Origin: Centipeda infelix ATCC 43532
Lineage (GTDB): Bacteria; Bacillota; Negativicutes; Selenomonadales; Selenomonadaceae
Direction: 5' to 3'
DNA: 64,000 nucleotides
NCBI RefSeq assembly: GCF_000234095.1
Contig: NZ_JH376799.1
Coordinates: 215,217-279,216 of the forward strand
Position 1 is the stretch's first letter. Every line of letters starts with the position of its first letter. The translations under genes and the position numbers were made by a program. Under the pieces are notes generated by a model that saw nothing but the letters and a program-made list of their open reading frames with translations, was not told the DNA's origin and searched no databases. Positions 9,081 through 18,226 of the stretch are shown piece by piece.

Positions 9081-10133
9081 TCACACAAAACGGATATCAC
9101 CGCCGCTCGCCTTGCGCAGACGGTTCATAATCGCAGTCCCCAGCCCGACTGCCCCCGTTCCCTCAGCGAGGAGAGAAGTGGTGTCCGTATCATCAAAGTG
9201 GCGGAGCGCGTCGTAAAGGCAGGATGCAAATGCGCTGTGATTGCCGCGTGCGCCGCAATGATAAGTATACGCCGCAGGGATGAGATCTGCAAGTGCCATG
9301 ACGGTTTCATTGCTTGCGATGAGTGCCGGCCGCTCCCCTACCGCCGTGCGGCGCAAGAACTCCTCTCTCAACGCCGCTGCGACATCTGTCCCCGTCCCCA
9401 CATAGACGGTGAGCGGCACGCGCGGCGCATAGTGCATGTACTTCATGCCGGGCGCGCGTGGAGCTTCGTCCGCAGCCGTAAGAGCTGCATCCATGCGCAC
9501 CTCGATGTGCGGCAGTTCCGCTGCAATCATCTCGCGCGTGACAGCACCGGGGCGCAGAATCGTGACAGTCCCCTCCTCCGTGCAGTCGACAATCGTAGAC
9601 TCCACTCCCAAGCGGCAGCTGCCGCCGTCGAGAATGAGCGGAATGCGTCCCGCCATATCCTCATAGACCATCGCCGCCGAGGTAGGGCTCGGTCGTCCCG
9701 ATGTGTTCGCGGACGGCGCAGCAATTGGCACACCTGCCGCACGGATGAGACGACGCGCGACATCGTGGTCAGGACAGCGCACACCGACGGTCGGAAGTCC
9801 GCCCGTCACGATATCGGGGATGCGTGCGGCTTTCGGCAGAATGACAGTGAGAGGACCGGGCGCAAACACCGTAAGGAGGTGCGCGGCCGTCGGCGGAACA
9901 TCGGAGGCAACCTCATGCGCCATAGCGAGGTCGGCGATATGGAGGATGAGCGGATTGTCGGAGGGACGCCCCTTTGCCGCGTAGATACGCGCGCACGCCG
10001 CCGCATCCAGTCCGTTTGCGCCGAGCCCGTAGACCGTCTCCGTCGGAAATGCAACGAGCGCGCCGCTGCGGATCGTCTCTGCGGCACGCTCAAAATCTGT
10101 GGGCGATGTCGGACGAAATAACTCCGTATCCAT
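9081..10133 (-). CDS. L-threonylcarbamoyladenylate synthase
   Basis: Sua5/YwlC/TsaC-type enzyme that makes threonylcarbamoyl-AMP from threonine, bicarbonate and ATP for the tRNA t6A modification. At 350 residues it is the long Sua5 form, with an N-terminal YrdC domain (FPTETVYGLGANG and KGRPSDNPL) and a C-terminal Sua5 domain. ATG 10133 was chosen over an upstream frame because GGGAGG precedes it. It is the last gene of the rpmE-DUF1385-prfA-prmC unit, all of them translation-related apart from DUF1385. Confidence 0.93.
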   Translation of the reverse strand: MDTELFRPTSPTDFERAAETIRSGALVAFPTETVYGLGANGLDAAACARIYAAKGRPSDNPLILHIADLAMAHEVASDVPPTAAHLLTVFAPGPLTVILPKAARIPDIVTGGLPTVGVRCPDHDVARRLIRAAGVPIAAPSANTSGRPSPTSAAMVYEDMAGRIPLILDGGSCRLGVESTIVDCTEEGTVTILRPGAVTREMIAAELPHIEVRMDAALTAADEAPRAPGMKYMHYAPRVPLTVYVGTGTDVAAALREEFLRRTAVGERPALIASNETVMALADLIPAAYTYHCGARGNHSAFASCLYDALRHFDDTDTTSLLAEGTGAVGLGTAIMNRLRKASGGDIRFV

Positions 10134-10143
10134 TGTATCCTCC

Positions 10144-11022
10144 CTATTCCGTATACCCCACCACAACGCGCTCAATTCCGCCGAGATCCTTCAGCATCTC
10201 CGTCCGTACAATGCGCGGATGCGCCATCGCAAGTGCCGCAACGGCAGCCGCCTCATCAATCCCAACCTCGACGGCGACTGCGCCCCCCTCTTTCAAGAGA
10301 GCGGGCGCGCCTGCCATCAGACGGCGGTAGATGTCCAACCCATCCACGCCGCCGTCGAGCGCGAGGTGCGGCTCATAGCTGCGCACATCGGGCATCAGTC
10401 CCGCAATATCTGCCGTGGGAATGTACGGCGGATTCGAAAGAATCATATCGTACAGCCGCCCCGCAAGCGGCGCAAGCAAATCCCCTACATGGATGTCGAT
10501 GCGCTCCGTCAGTCCCAGCGTCTCTGCATTTTCACGCGCAACTGCAGCAGCGGCAGGTGAGATGTCCACCGCATCGGCGCGTGTTCCCTCCGTATAGTAG
10601 AGTGTCGAGAGCGCAATCGCCCCCGTGCCCGTCCCAATATCTGCAATGGTGCACGCCGTCGCCCCCGCTTCCAGCCGCGCACGCAGAAAGTCCACGGCGC
10701 ACTGCACAAGGATCTCCGTGTCGGGGCGCGGGATGAGCGTATCGCGCGTCACACGAAAGTCCAGCCCCATGAACTCGCGCCGCCCGAGCACATACGCAAG
10801 CGGCACATGCGCCGCACGCTCCTTCACATAGCCGCGAAACCGTGCAAGCTCCTCCGGCTCAAGCGGCTCATCGAAATGCACATAGAGGTACATCCGATCC
10901 CTGCCGAGGAGCGCACTGAGCAGAACTTCCGCATCGAGGCGCGGGCTCTCGATCCCGCGCTCCCGAAAGAAATCGGTCGTCCACGCGAGAAGCCGCTGAA
11001 TCGTCCAAACCGCATCCGTCAT
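10144..11022 (-). CDS. prmC: peptide chain release factor N5-glutamine methyltransferase
   Basis: Methylates the glutamine of the GGQ motif of release factors, using S-adenosylmethionine. The 292-residue protein has the helical N-terminal RF-binding domain, the SAM loop DIGTGTG (128-134) and the catalytic NPPY (197-200). Its ATG overlaps the prfA stop by one base (TGATG), a common coupling of enzyme and substrate genes. Confidence 0.96.
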   Translation of the reverse strand: MTDAVWTIQRLLAWTTDFFRERGIESPRLDAEVLLSALLGRDRMYLYVHFDEPLEPEELARFRGYVKERAAHVPLAYVLGRREFMGLDFRVTRDTLIPRPDTEILVQCAVDFLRARLEAGATACTIADIGTGTGAIALSTLYYTEGTRADAVDISPAAAAVARENAETLGLTERIDIHVGDLLAPLAGRLYDMILSNPPYIPTADIAGLMPDVRSYEPHLALDGGVDGLDIYRRLMAGAPALLKEGGAVAVEVGIDEAAAVAALAMAHPRIVRTEMLKDLGGIERVVVGYTE

Positions 11023-12086
11023 CAGTTCACCTGTTTCAGACGCTCTGCCTGATCCGCCGTGATGAGTCCCGCCAGAATCTCGTCCAGTTCACCATCGAGT
11101 ACCGCATCGATCTTGTAGAGGGTCAGCCCGATGCGGTGATCGGTCACACGCCCCTGTGGGAAATTATAGGTGCGAATGCGCTCGCTGCGGTCACCCGAGC
11201 CGACCTGACTGCGGCGGTCGGCGGCGACGGCGTCCGCCTGCTCCTGCTGCGCACGGTCATAAAGACGGGCGCGGAGCACCTTCATCGCCTTCTCACGGTT
11301 CTTGAGCTGCGACTTCTCATCCTGGCACTGCACGACAATCCCCGTTGGGATATGCGTGATGCGGATCGCCGTCTCCGTACGGTTGACGTACTGCCCGCCC
11401 GCACCCGAGGCACAGTAGGTGTCGATGCGCAGGTCGTTCGCATCGACAGTGACCTCGACCTCCTCCGCCTCGGGCAGGACGGCGACCGTAACCGCCGACG
11501 TATGGATGCGGCCGCCCGACTCCGTGACGGGAATGCGCTGCACGCGATGCGTGCCGCTCTCGTACTTCAGACGACTGTACGCGCCCGCACCGTTGACAAG
11601 AAAGGAGATCTCCTTAAAACCGCCGATCTCCGTCGGGTTGCTGCTCAGGATCTCCGTCCGCCAGCCCTGCCGCTCGGCATAGCGCGCATACATACGGAAA
11701 AGGCTCGCCGCAAAGAGTGCCGCTTCTTCTCCTCCGACACCGCCGCGAATCTCAACAATGACGTTCTTGTCATCGTTCGGATCGCGCGGCAGGAGGAGAA
11801 TCGGCAGCTGCTCCGCGAGTGCGTCACGGCGTTCCTCCGCCTCTGCAATCTCCTCGGTGAGCATCTCCTTCATCTCGGCATCCGCCTCGGCGAGCATTTC
11901 CTTGTCCTCGTCGATGGTCGCAAGTGCCCGCTGATAGGCGGTATACGCCTCGATGATCGGCGTGAGTGCCGCGTGCTCACGCGTGTAACGCTGCCATTTT
12001 TCCATATCTGCCATCACGTCGGGATCGCTGAGGAGTGCCTCCAGTTCGCGGTATTTGTCCGCAACGGCATTCAGTTTGCTTAACAC
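11022..12086 (-). CDS. prfA: peptide chain release factor 1
   Basis: Class I release factor that recognises UAA and UAG and triggers peptide release on the ribosome. The 354 residues are full length. The catalytic GGQ is at 230-232. The codon-recognition tripeptide is PVT at 186-188, typical of RF1 rather than the SPF of RF2. Its start overlaps the end of the DUF1385 gene by seven bases. The next gene encodes its methyltransferase. Confidence 0.97.
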   Translation of the reverse strand: MLSKLNAVADKYRELEALLSDPDVMADMEKWQRYTREHAALTPIIEAYTAYQRALATIDEDKEMLAEADAEMKEMLTEEIAEAEERRDALAEQLPILLLPRDPNDDKNVIVEIRGGVGGEEAALFAASLFRMYARYAERQGWRTEILSSNPTEIGGFKEISFLVNGAGAYSRLKYESGTHRVQRIPVTESGGRIHTSAVTVAVLPEAEEVEVTVDANDLRIDTYCASGAGGQYVNRTETAIRITHIPTGIVVQCQDEKSQLKNREKAMKVLRARLYDRAQQEQADAVAADRRSQVGSGDRSERIRTYNFPQGRVTDHRIGLTLYKIDAVLDGELDEILAGLITADQAERLKQVN

Positions 12087-12994
12087 GTTACTTCCTTTCG
12101 ATAGTTCCCACTTCCTGCGGGGATATCCTCAGGCGGGAGTACCGCCTTGAGACTTTCAATGGCGACCTCCACCATCTCATCGGCGGGCGGGCGCGTCGTC
12201 AGATATTGCAGCCACAGCCCCGGCGTAATCATGATGCGCACGATGCGGTTCTCACTGCGCCCCGCAAAGCGGATGATCTCGTAAGAGACACCCGCAACCA
12301 CGGGCAGGACGGCGAGACGGCTCAGAATCCGCAGCCAGAGATCGGGCCAGCCGAAAAAGACATGAAAGACGATGGCGACGACCATGACAATCAGCAGGAA
12401 GTTCGTCCCGCAGCGCGGATGCAGACGCGGGAACTTCTGCACATTCTCCACCGTCAGAGCCTCCCCCGCCTCGTAGCAATGGATGGTCTTGTGCTCCGCA
12501 CCGTGGTACTGGAACACACGGCGGATCCCGCCCATAAGCGAGATGCCCCAGATGTAGAGGAGGAAGACGAGCAGACGAATGCCGCCCTCGATCAGATTGA
12601 ACACGACGGGGTCATCCGTATACGCCGCCGCGAGATGCGCCGCCCCTGTCGGGATGACGATGAAGAGCACACTTGCAAGGACGAGTGCGAAGAGGATCGT
12701 CATCGCAATCTCCTTCTTCGTCATCTGCTCGTCCTCCTCGCCCGCCGCCTGTGCGGAGAACGAGAGGGCACGCATCCCGATGACGAGGGACTCGACCATG
12801 ATGACGGAGCCGCGAATCAGCGGCAGATTCAGCGCGGGATAACGCTCGCGAATCGACGTGACAGGGTGTGTCTCCACTTCGATCTCCCCGTTTGGAAGAC
12901 GCACTGCGGTTGCGGTCTTATTCGCATCGCGCATCATGACACCTTCGATGACCGCCTGTCCGCCGACCGCAAGGTCGGTTATTTTTTTTGGCAT
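12080..12994 (-). CDS. DUF1385 family membrane protein
   Basis: A 304-residue predicted membrane protein of the DUF1385 (YqhQ-like) family. It begins with the family signature [12 protein letters not shown] and has several hydrophobic helices, at about 100-125, 135-155 and 200-230. Function is unknown. It lies in the usual Firmicutes position next to rpmE and prfA. The first codons include a plus-strand terminator-like hairpin (12963-12989). No separate promoter is seen, so it probably relies on read-through of the rpmE terminator. Confidence 0.9.
   Translation of the reverse strand: MPKKITDLAVGGQAVIEGVMMRDANKTATAVRLPNGEIEVETHPVTSIRERYPALNLPLIRGSVIMVESLVIGMRALSFSAQAAGEEDEQMTKKEIAMTILFALVLASVLFIVIPTGAAHLAAAYTDDPVVFNLIEGGIRLLVFLLYIWGISLMGGIRRVFQYHGAEHKTIHCYEAGEALTVENVQKFPRLHPRCGTNFLLIVMVVAIVFHVFFGWPDLWLRILSRLAVLPVVAGVSYEIIRFAGRSENRIVRIMITPGLWLQYLTTRPPADEMVEVAIESLKAVLPPEDIPAGSGNYRKEVTC
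12963..12989 (+). other. antisense terminator-like hairpin inside a coding start
   Basis: CCGACC-GCAA-GGTCGG followed by TTATTTTTTTT: a perfect 6-bp stem with a GNRA loop and a T tract on the plus strand. It lies within codons 3-11 of the minus-strand DUF1385 gene. It could stop antisense transcription or be a coding coincidence. Confidence 0.5.
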
Positions 12995-13012
12995 AAAATT
13001 TCCTTACTGTAC

Positions 13013-13040
13013 CAAAAAAGAGACCATTGCACAATCTCTC
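13013..13040 (-). terminator. rpmE terminator
   Basis: On the minus strand AGAGATTG...CAATGGTCTCT forms a stem followed by TTTTTT. It lies between rpmE and the DUF1385 gene. The stem is modest, which would allow some read-through into the prfA unit. Confidence 0.6.
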
Positions 13041-13106
13041 GTACAATAGCCTCTTCCTGTTGTCGTGCGGCGAAGAGGCAAGGTGCCGTACACCTCACCC
13101 ACGCTG

Positions 13107-13307
13107 CTATTTCCGTGCGTAACGCTTCTGGAACTTCTCGATGCGTCCGCCTGCCTGAACGTCGCGCTGACGTCCCGTAAAGAACGGATGGCACTTCGAG
13201 CACACGTCGATACGCAGATCCTTCTTCGTCGAGCCCGTCGTGAATGTGTTGCCGCAGCCGCACGTCACCGTCGCCTCGAAGAACTCGGGATGAATACCCT
13301 CTTTCAT
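13107..13307 (-). CDS. rpmE: 50S ribosomal protein L31
   Basis: Large-subunit ribosomal protein of 66 residues. It is the zinc-containing form, with cysteines at 16, 18, 36 and 39 (TCGCG and [11 protein letters not shown]). ATG 13307 was preferred to a longer upstream frame because it gives the canonical MKEGIHPEF start with GAGGTG upstream. It has its own promoter, a structured leader of about 115 bases and a terminator. Confidence 0.97.
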   Translation of the reverse strand: MKEGIHPEFFEATVTCGCGNTFTTGSTKKDLRIDVCSKCHPFFTGRQRDVQAGGRIEKFQKRYARK

Positions 13308-13421
13308 GTAAATACACCTCGTTTCTTTTGCCGGATACAAGCGCACTTGTGCACGCTTGGTTGAACTCAGCGTGTCTGCGCTGAGAACGAGTCATGGAAA
13401 CAAACGCCCTGCGTTCATTAC
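13308..13421 (-). promoter_or_regulatory. structured 5' leader of rpmE
   Basis: The untranslated leader contains at least two hairpins on the minus strand: CTCAGCG...CGCTGAG type pairing near 13367-13386, and AAGCG...CGCTT closer to the gene. Autoregulatory L31 leaders have been described in Firmicutes. Membership of that family is inferred here from position and structure only. Confidence 0.35.
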
Positions 13422-13427
13422 CGCGCA

Positions 13428-13456
13428 AGTATAGCATAAAAATACAACCAACGCAA
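13428..13456 (-). promoter_or_regulatory. rpmE promoter
   Basis: Minus-strand TTGCGT (13451-13456), 17 bases, TATACT (13428-13433) with an extended TGC. It begins within bases of the NDH-2 stop. Confidence 0.7.
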
Positions 13457-13459
13457 GCC

Positions 13460-14746
13460 TTACTCCAATTTGCTGTGGATAATACGCGCGAGACGCGTGC
13501 CGAAGAAGAAATTCCAGATCCACTTGACGGAGACCGTGAAGTCCGCATATTTTCCCGCAAGGCGGACGAGATGGACAAGCATCCACGCGAACCATGCGAA
13601 GAATCCGCTTGCCTTGAGATTGAATCCAAGTACAGGCATGGGGCCGTTCATGACCGCCTCACCCTTGCCGATCGTCGCCATTGCACCGAGATCATGGTAG
13701 ACGAACTTCTCCAGCTGATCGGGCGTCTTTCCCGCAATCAGAGCCATAATGTTCTTCTTGACCTGCATTGCCTCCTGCGTCGCCACGGGCGCAACCGTCG
13801 GGAGCGGACGCTGCAGGTCGCCATGCTGGAAATTCGCGCAGTCGCCGATGGCAAAGACGCGGTCACTGCCCTTCACGAGCAGGTTCTCCTCCACGATGAC
13901 GCGCCCTGCACGGTCGACCTCACCGCCGCAGTCCTTGATGAAGTCCTGCGCGCGCACACCCGCCGCCCAGATGACAGTCTTTGTCGGAATGACCTCGCCG
14001 TTGTTCAGTGTGAGATCATTGCCGTCGTACTCCGTAACTGCCGTATTGAGGCGCACATCCACGCCCTTCTTGCGCAGCACGTCGATCGTATGCTGCTGCA
14101 GATCGGGCGGAACCATTGGCAGCACAGAGCCCATCGCCTCAAGCAGGGTAACACTGACCTCACTGAAGTCGATTGTGTGGAACTCCTTCTTGAAGATCTC
14201 AATCAGCTCCATCAGTGCGCCCGCCATCTCAATGCCCGTCGCACCGCCGCCGACGATGACGAAGTTCAGGTGACGGCGACGCGCCTCACGTTCCTCAGGC
14301 GCACTCTTGCGCGCGGCACGCTCGAACTCATGGATGATGTGCCCGCGCAGGGCAATCGCCTCCTGCAGCGTCTTCATCGCGTACGAGTTGCGCTCCACGC
14401 TCTTGTTGCCGAAGAAGTTCGTGGTCGCACCCGCCGCAAGCACAAGATAATCATACGAAATCTCGCCGTGCTTCGTGATGACGACCCGGCGATCCTGATC
14501 GACCCCCGTGACCTTGGACATATAGAAATTTACATTTTGATTGTTCTTGAAAAACTGACGTGTGGGATAGGCAATCTCCGAAGCGGACAGCACCGCCGTA
14601 CTCACCTGATAGAGCAGCGGCTGAAATAGATGATAGTTGTGACGGTCTACAAGCGTGACACGCACATTCTCTTTGGCAAGTTCCTTCGCAAGACGCACAC
14701 CGCCGAATCCGGCGCCGACAATGACAACGTGTTTCTGATCTGCCAT
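13460..14746 (-). CDS. type II NADH dehydrogenase-like flavoprotein (NAD(P)/FAD-dependent oxidoreductase)
   Basis: Single-subunit, membrane-associated pyridine nucleotide-disulphide oxidoreductase of the NDH-2 type, which passes electrons from NADH to quinone without pumping protons. The 428 residues show the FAD Rossmann loop GAGFGG near the start, the NAD-binding loop GGGATG near residue 165 and the FAD motif FAIGDCANF. A hydrophobic/amphipathic C-terminal stretch (FFAWFAWMLVHLVRL) likely anchors it. ATG 14746 with AGGAG upstream was chosen; over 100 residues of the longest frame are non-coding leader. Confidence 0.9.
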   Translation of the reverse strand: MADQKHVVIVGAGFGGVRLAKELAKENVRVTLVDRHNYHLFQPLLYQVSTAVLSASEIAYPTRQFFKNNQNVNFYMSKVTGVDQDRRVVITKHGEISYDYLVLAAGATTNFFGNKSVERNSYAMKTLQEAIALRGHIIHEFERAARKSAPEEREARRRHLNFVIVGGGATGIEMAGALMELIEIFKKEFHTIDFSEVSVTLLEAMGSVLPMVPPDLQQHTIDVLRKKGVDVRLNTAVTEYDGNDLTLNNGEVIPTKTVIWAAGVRAQDFIKDCGGEVDRAGRVIVEENLLVKGSDRVFAIGDCANFQHGDLQRPLPTVAPVATQEAMQVKKNIMALIAGKTPDQLEKFVYHDLGAMATIGKGEAVMNGPMPVLGFNLKASGFFAWFAWMLVHLVRLAGKYADFTVSVKWIWNFFFGTRLARIIHSKLE

Positions 14747-14849
14747 ATTTTCCCACTCCTTGTTTTCAATAGTGAAAAAAATCACATAGTTGGGTCTTTT
14801 TCCCCTTTCGAGAAAGCATGATATGAGTGGCTTTCCCCTCATGAGGTAC

Positions 14850-14877
14850 ATGATACCACGTTTCACAGGAAATTCAA
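14850..14877 (-). promoter_or_regulatory. promoter of the NDH-2 gene
   Basis: Minus-strand TTGAAT (14872-14877), 16 bases, TATCAT (14850-14855). It lies in the gap between the MATE gene and the NDH-2 start. Confidence 0.5.
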
Positions 14878-14943
14878 TAGGATATTTCCCTGTGGTAGCA
14901 TGAAAAACGATAATACTATTCTGGAGATTATAGTGGAAAACTA

Positions 14944-16314
14944 TCACAAAGATTCGGTCTGCTTTGCCTTCCGCATCCGCTGCTCGATGATGCGTAGGCG
15001 GATCATGAGCAGCACGGCTCCGACGACGATGCCGCCGTTTAGCCCCACCCAGTAGCCGTATGGTCCGAACTCTGTCCACGCCGCGAGTGCATAGCCGGCG
15101 GGCAGACCGATGCCCCAGAACGAGAGCACGGCGAGCCAGAACGTGACGGTGACATCCTTGTAGCCGCGCAATGCCCCCTGCAGCGGTGCATTCACACAGT
15201 CACAGAACTGCATGACGAGCGCGTAGAGCAGGAATACACGAAGGAGTTCCTGCACCTCTGGGTTGGTCGTATAGAGCGCGGCAACAGAGTCGCGCATCGC
15301 CGCGAGCACGAGTGCTATCACACCGACGAAGACGAGGGTCAGCACACGGCTCAGACGAATGTAGGCGCGTGCACCGTTCTCACGCCCACCGCCGACCTCG
15401 TAGCCGACGAGGATCGTGATCGCCATAGAGACCGAGAGCGGGAGCATATAGACGATGGTGGTGAAGTTCATCGCCGCCTGATGCGCAGCGAGCACGGTTG
15501 TCCCGTACGCCGCCATGAGGAGGCCGACTGCACCGAAGATGCTCTGCTCGCAGAACACCGTAAGCCCGATGGGGATGCAGATGGCGAGCAGTGCCCACCA
15601 GTCACTGGGGATGGGCTTCGGCAGACGGGCAAGTACATGGTAACGTGCGAACTGCGGAATCCGCAGAACAGCAATGACATTGAGGATAAAAAAGATGCCG
15701 TAGCTCAGTGCCGCCCCAAGCCCTGCGCCGGGACCGCCAAAGGCAGGAACGCCACACGCACCGTACATGAAGATGTAGTTGAGCACAATGTTGATCGGAA
15801 TGGTCGTCATCGTGATATACATGGTGAGTCGTGTCCGCCCGTGCGCATCGATAAAGTTTCTAAGAACGATCGCAGGCGCAACGGGGATGAGCCCAAGGGC
15901 AATATAGGACAGATATTCCATTGTAATATCTTCGACCACAGGCTCAAGTGCGAGTGCACGTACGAGATGCGGCACGGTCAACACGCCGGCGATGAGCAAA
16001 AGCACCGAAAGAATCGTCGCCCAGTAGAAGCTCTGCTGAACGACGCGCCGAATCTCAAGTGTGCGCCGCGCACCGTAGTGCTGTGCAATTACGGGCGTCA
16101 GTCCTGAAACGAGCCCCATAAAAGCCCCAAATACAGGAAAGAAGATGCTTGCGCCAACGGCAATGCCTGCGAGATCTTCCTTGCTGATATGTCCCGCCAT
16201 AACCGTATTGAAAAACCCCGGTGCAATCAGCGAAACCTGTGTAACAAGAATCGGGAGAAGGACGATGAAGAATTGACGCGTACGCGCCGGATAGCCATGA
16301 ACTTCCTTGAGCAC
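14944..16314 (-). CDS. MATE family efflux transporter
   Basis: Cation-coupled multidrug/toxin exporter with about 12 membrane helices in two MatE repeats; 456 residues, usual length. Typical family features are GFFNTVMAGHIS in the first helical hairpin and FFPVFGAFMGLVSGLTPVIAQHYGA. The GTG start at 16314 follows AGGAGGGAG. It lies 23 bases after the amidase gene and is probably co-transcribed with it. The substrate is unknown. Confidence 0.92.
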   Translation of the reverse strand: MLKEVHGYPARTRQFFIVLLPILVTQVSLIAPGFFNTVMAGHISKEDLAGIAVGASIFFPVFGAFMGLVSGLTPVIAQHYGARRTLEIRRVVQQSFYWATILSVLLLIAGVLTVPHLVRALALEPVVEDITMEYLSYIALGLIPVAPAIVLRNFIDAHGRTRLTMYITMTTIPINIVLNYIFMYGACGVPAFGGPGAGLGAALSYGIFFILNVIAVLRIPQFARYHVLARLPKPIPSDWWALLAICIPIGLTVFCEQSIFGAVGLLMAAYGTTVLAAHQAAMNFTTIVYMLPLSVSMAITILVGYEVGGGRENGARAYIRLSRVLTLVFVGVIALVLAAMRDSVAALYTTNPEVQELLRVFLLYALVMQFCDCVNAPLQGALRGYKDVTVTFWLAVLSFWGIGLPAGYALAAWTEFGPYGYWVGLNGGIVVGAVLLMIRLRIIEQRMRKAKQTESL

Positions 16315-16337
16315 CGTCTCCCTCCTAGCATAATATA

Positions 16338-17492
16338 TCAGCCAAAGTAATCGGCAATCCCGTCGGCAATGCCCTGTGCGATCTTCTTGATGCCCGTCTC
16401 GCTGTTCATCATCTTCTCCTCATCCGGATTCGAGATAAAGGAGATCTCCACAAGAATTGCGGGCATATCCGTATGTTTCACCACATAGAAATTACACGCC
16501 TGTGTCCCTCGGTCAACGGTACCGATGGCATCGATCAGAGCCGTACGCACGCTGTCGGCGAGCTGTTTTGACTGCTTCGTCCCCTGCGCGTAGTAGTAGG
16601 CTGTCGTTCCCTTCACCTCGCGGTTTGTAAATGCATCCGCATGGATGGAGAGGAAGATATCTGCCTTTGCCTTGTTGGCGACATCGCAGCGTGCCTGAAG
16701 CTCCTCGACCGATGTTGCACTCGCCCCCTTCTCGGAGACCTCCGTATCCCCTGTACGCGTAAGGATGACGGTCGCGCCCTCCGCCTCGAGGAGACGCTTG
16801 AGCTCACGGCTCACACGCATGGTTACGGACTTCTCCATGATGCCCGTCGGACCGATTGCTCCCGAATCGCTGCCGCCATGTCCCGGATCAATGGCGATCC
16901 TTCGCCCCTTCATTCCTGTGATCGCCGAAAGATCACGATCCAACTGATCCGAATCGCGCGGGGAGCGCACGTCCTCCTCCTCATCCTCCGCGGTCTCATC
17001 CGTCTGCACAGGCGGCGCAGGCTTCTTCACTTCCTGTGCGGGCTTCGCCGCCTTTCCGCCCGCAGGTGCTGCACCAAAGTCCATGACAATGCGGGGCTTT
17101 TCCCCGCCGAGGGCAAATATTTTCCAATCGCCCTTTTTAACCGAAGTCTCTACTACAACACGAACCGTCGTGGCATCGAACTGAGCCACGCGCACGCGCG
17201 AAACGAGCGGAGAGTCGACGGCGATATCCTTCTTTGCCTCGGGCGCAACCCATGCATTCTGTACGTCGAGCACGACGCGCGTCGGGTTGGACAGCACGCT
17301 CTGTTTATAGGAAACAGAGCGTGCTGTATCGATGACGATACGGACATTCCCATCGGTTTTTCCAATGCGGACCCCCGAGACCTTCGTCATATCCTTTGCA
17401 CGATCGCTGAACGCGGCTTCTGCCGTGACTGCAGAACCAAATCCAATCAGACCCACAAGGAGCATGGTAAACAGTAAAAAAATGCGGTGCAA
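16338..17492 (-). CDS. N-acetylmuramoyl-L-alanine amidase with AMIN domain
   Basis: Secreted peptidoglycan hydrolase that cuts between muramic acid and the stem peptide. A signal peptide spans about 1-27 and an AMIN domain for envelope targeting about 35-145. A Pro/Lys/Glu-rich linker follows, then an Amidase_3 catalytic domain in the last 190 residues. The zinc ligands are visible: His in DPGHGGSDSGA, Glu in IMEKSV and His in SIHADA. The start is TTG 17492 behind GGGGGG; the in-register ATG upstream is in another frame. The AMIN region contains a striking 16-bp perfect inverted repeat. Confidence 0.93.
   Translation of the reverse strand: MHRIFLLFTMLLVGLIGFGSAVTAEAAFSDRAKDMTKVSGVRIGKTDGNVRIVIDTARSVSYKQSVLSNPTRVVLDVQNAWVAPEAKKDIAVDSPLVSRVRVAQFDATTVRVVVETSVKKGDWKIFALGGEKPRIVMDFGAAPAGGKAAKPAQEVKKPAPPVQTDETAEDEEEDVRSPRDSDQLDRDLSAITGMKGRRIAIDPGHGGSDSGAIGPTGIMEKSVTMRVSRELKRLLEAEGATVILTRTGDTEVSEKGASATSVEELQARCDVANKAKADIFLSIHADAFTNREVKGTTAYYYAQGTKQSKQLADSVRTALIDAIGTVDRGTQACNFYVVKHTDMPAILVEISFISNPDEEKMMNSETGIKKIAQGIADGIADYFG
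17291..17327. repeat. perfect 16-bp inverted repeat inside the amidase gene
   Basis: ACAGCACGCTCTGTTT (17291-17306), 5-base loop ATAGG, and the exact reverse complement at 17312-17327. It lies in codons for the AMIN domain (TARSVSYKQSVL), so it would form a very stable hairpin in the coding mRNA. No T tract follows on either strand. Confidence 0.9.
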
Positions 17493-17520
17493 GAGCCCAT
17501 CCCCCCAAACGATAAACGGA

Positions 17521-17561
17521 TAAAAACCTGCGAAGCATGCTTTTCAGCCACTCCGCAGGTT
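17521..17561 (-). terminator. terminator of the flgB-motE operon
   Basis: AACCTGCG pairs with CGCAGGTT (17525-17532 with 17554-17561), followed by TTTTTA on the minus strand. It closes the basal-body block just before the amidase gene, where fliK would be expected in related operons. Confidence 0.8.
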
Positions 17562-17580
17562 CTCTCCATCCGATGTCTTC

Positions 17581-18180
17581 CTATTGCTGTGTTTCCGCGT
17601 TCCCCGACGGCTCCGCTCCCGGTGCGGGCGCATTTGCAGCAGCACTGCGTGCCTTCGCCGCGCGTCGCGGTGTCCCTTCATAGATGATCTGTGTGATCTC
17701 GGCGGCTCGGCTCGGCTCGAAGGCAGTGATGACCTTTGCCGCGTTGCTCTCATCCATCCGCTGAAGAATGGCGATGCAGAGATCGATGTCGAGCGTCTCC
17801 ATGACCTTCGCCGCATCTGCCGGCTTCATGTCATTATAGAGCCGTGCGAGCTTCGTGACACGCTTCTTCTCCGCCGCCTCGCGCTCCTTCTGCTGCTTTT
17901 CGATCTCCTCTTTCGTAATCTTCACACTCTCCGAGGATTTCTTCGGTGCGGCTGCGGCAGCAGGTGCTGTCCCCGTGGAGGTCGTCGATGTTTCCGAATG
18001 CTCCTCTGTTCCTGCCGGCGGGACAAAATACTCGCCGATGATGGGGAGCTCGTGCAGACCGTACTCCTCGTTGAGCGCCTGTGTGTCAAAGAGCCGGAGA
18101 TATACACCGAGCGCAAAGCCTCCCGCGATCAATACGAGGAGCAGGATTAGTATGAATAAGATCTTTAATTTCTTCCGCAT
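17581..18180 (-). CDS. MotE-like flagellar chaperone (MgtE N-domain protein)
   Basis: A 199-residue protein with one N-terminal membrane helix (about 7-27), a low-complexity Ser/Thr/Ala linker, a short charged coiled coil (EEIEKQQKEREAAEKK) and an MgtE_N-like helical domain (KPADAAKVMETLDIDLC). This is the layout of MotE/YlxF proteins, found next to fliJ in Firmicutes and thought to help assemble the stator. It is the last gene of the flgB operon and is followed by a terminator. The name follows architecture and position. Confidence 0.75.
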   Translation of the reverse strand: MRKKLKILFILILLLVLIAGGFALGVYLRLFDTQALNEEYGLHELPIIGEYFVPPAGTEEHSETSTTSTGTAPAAAAAPKKSSESVKITKEEIEKQQKEREAAEKKRVTKLARLYNDMKPADAAKVMETLDIDLCIAILQRMDESNAAKVITAFEPSRAAEITQIIYEGTPRRAAKARSAAANAPAPGAEPSGNAETQQ

Positions 18181-18226
18181 GGGATTCCCAGCCCTCTTTC
18201 TCTTCCCCTGTCAATACATGGCGCAC

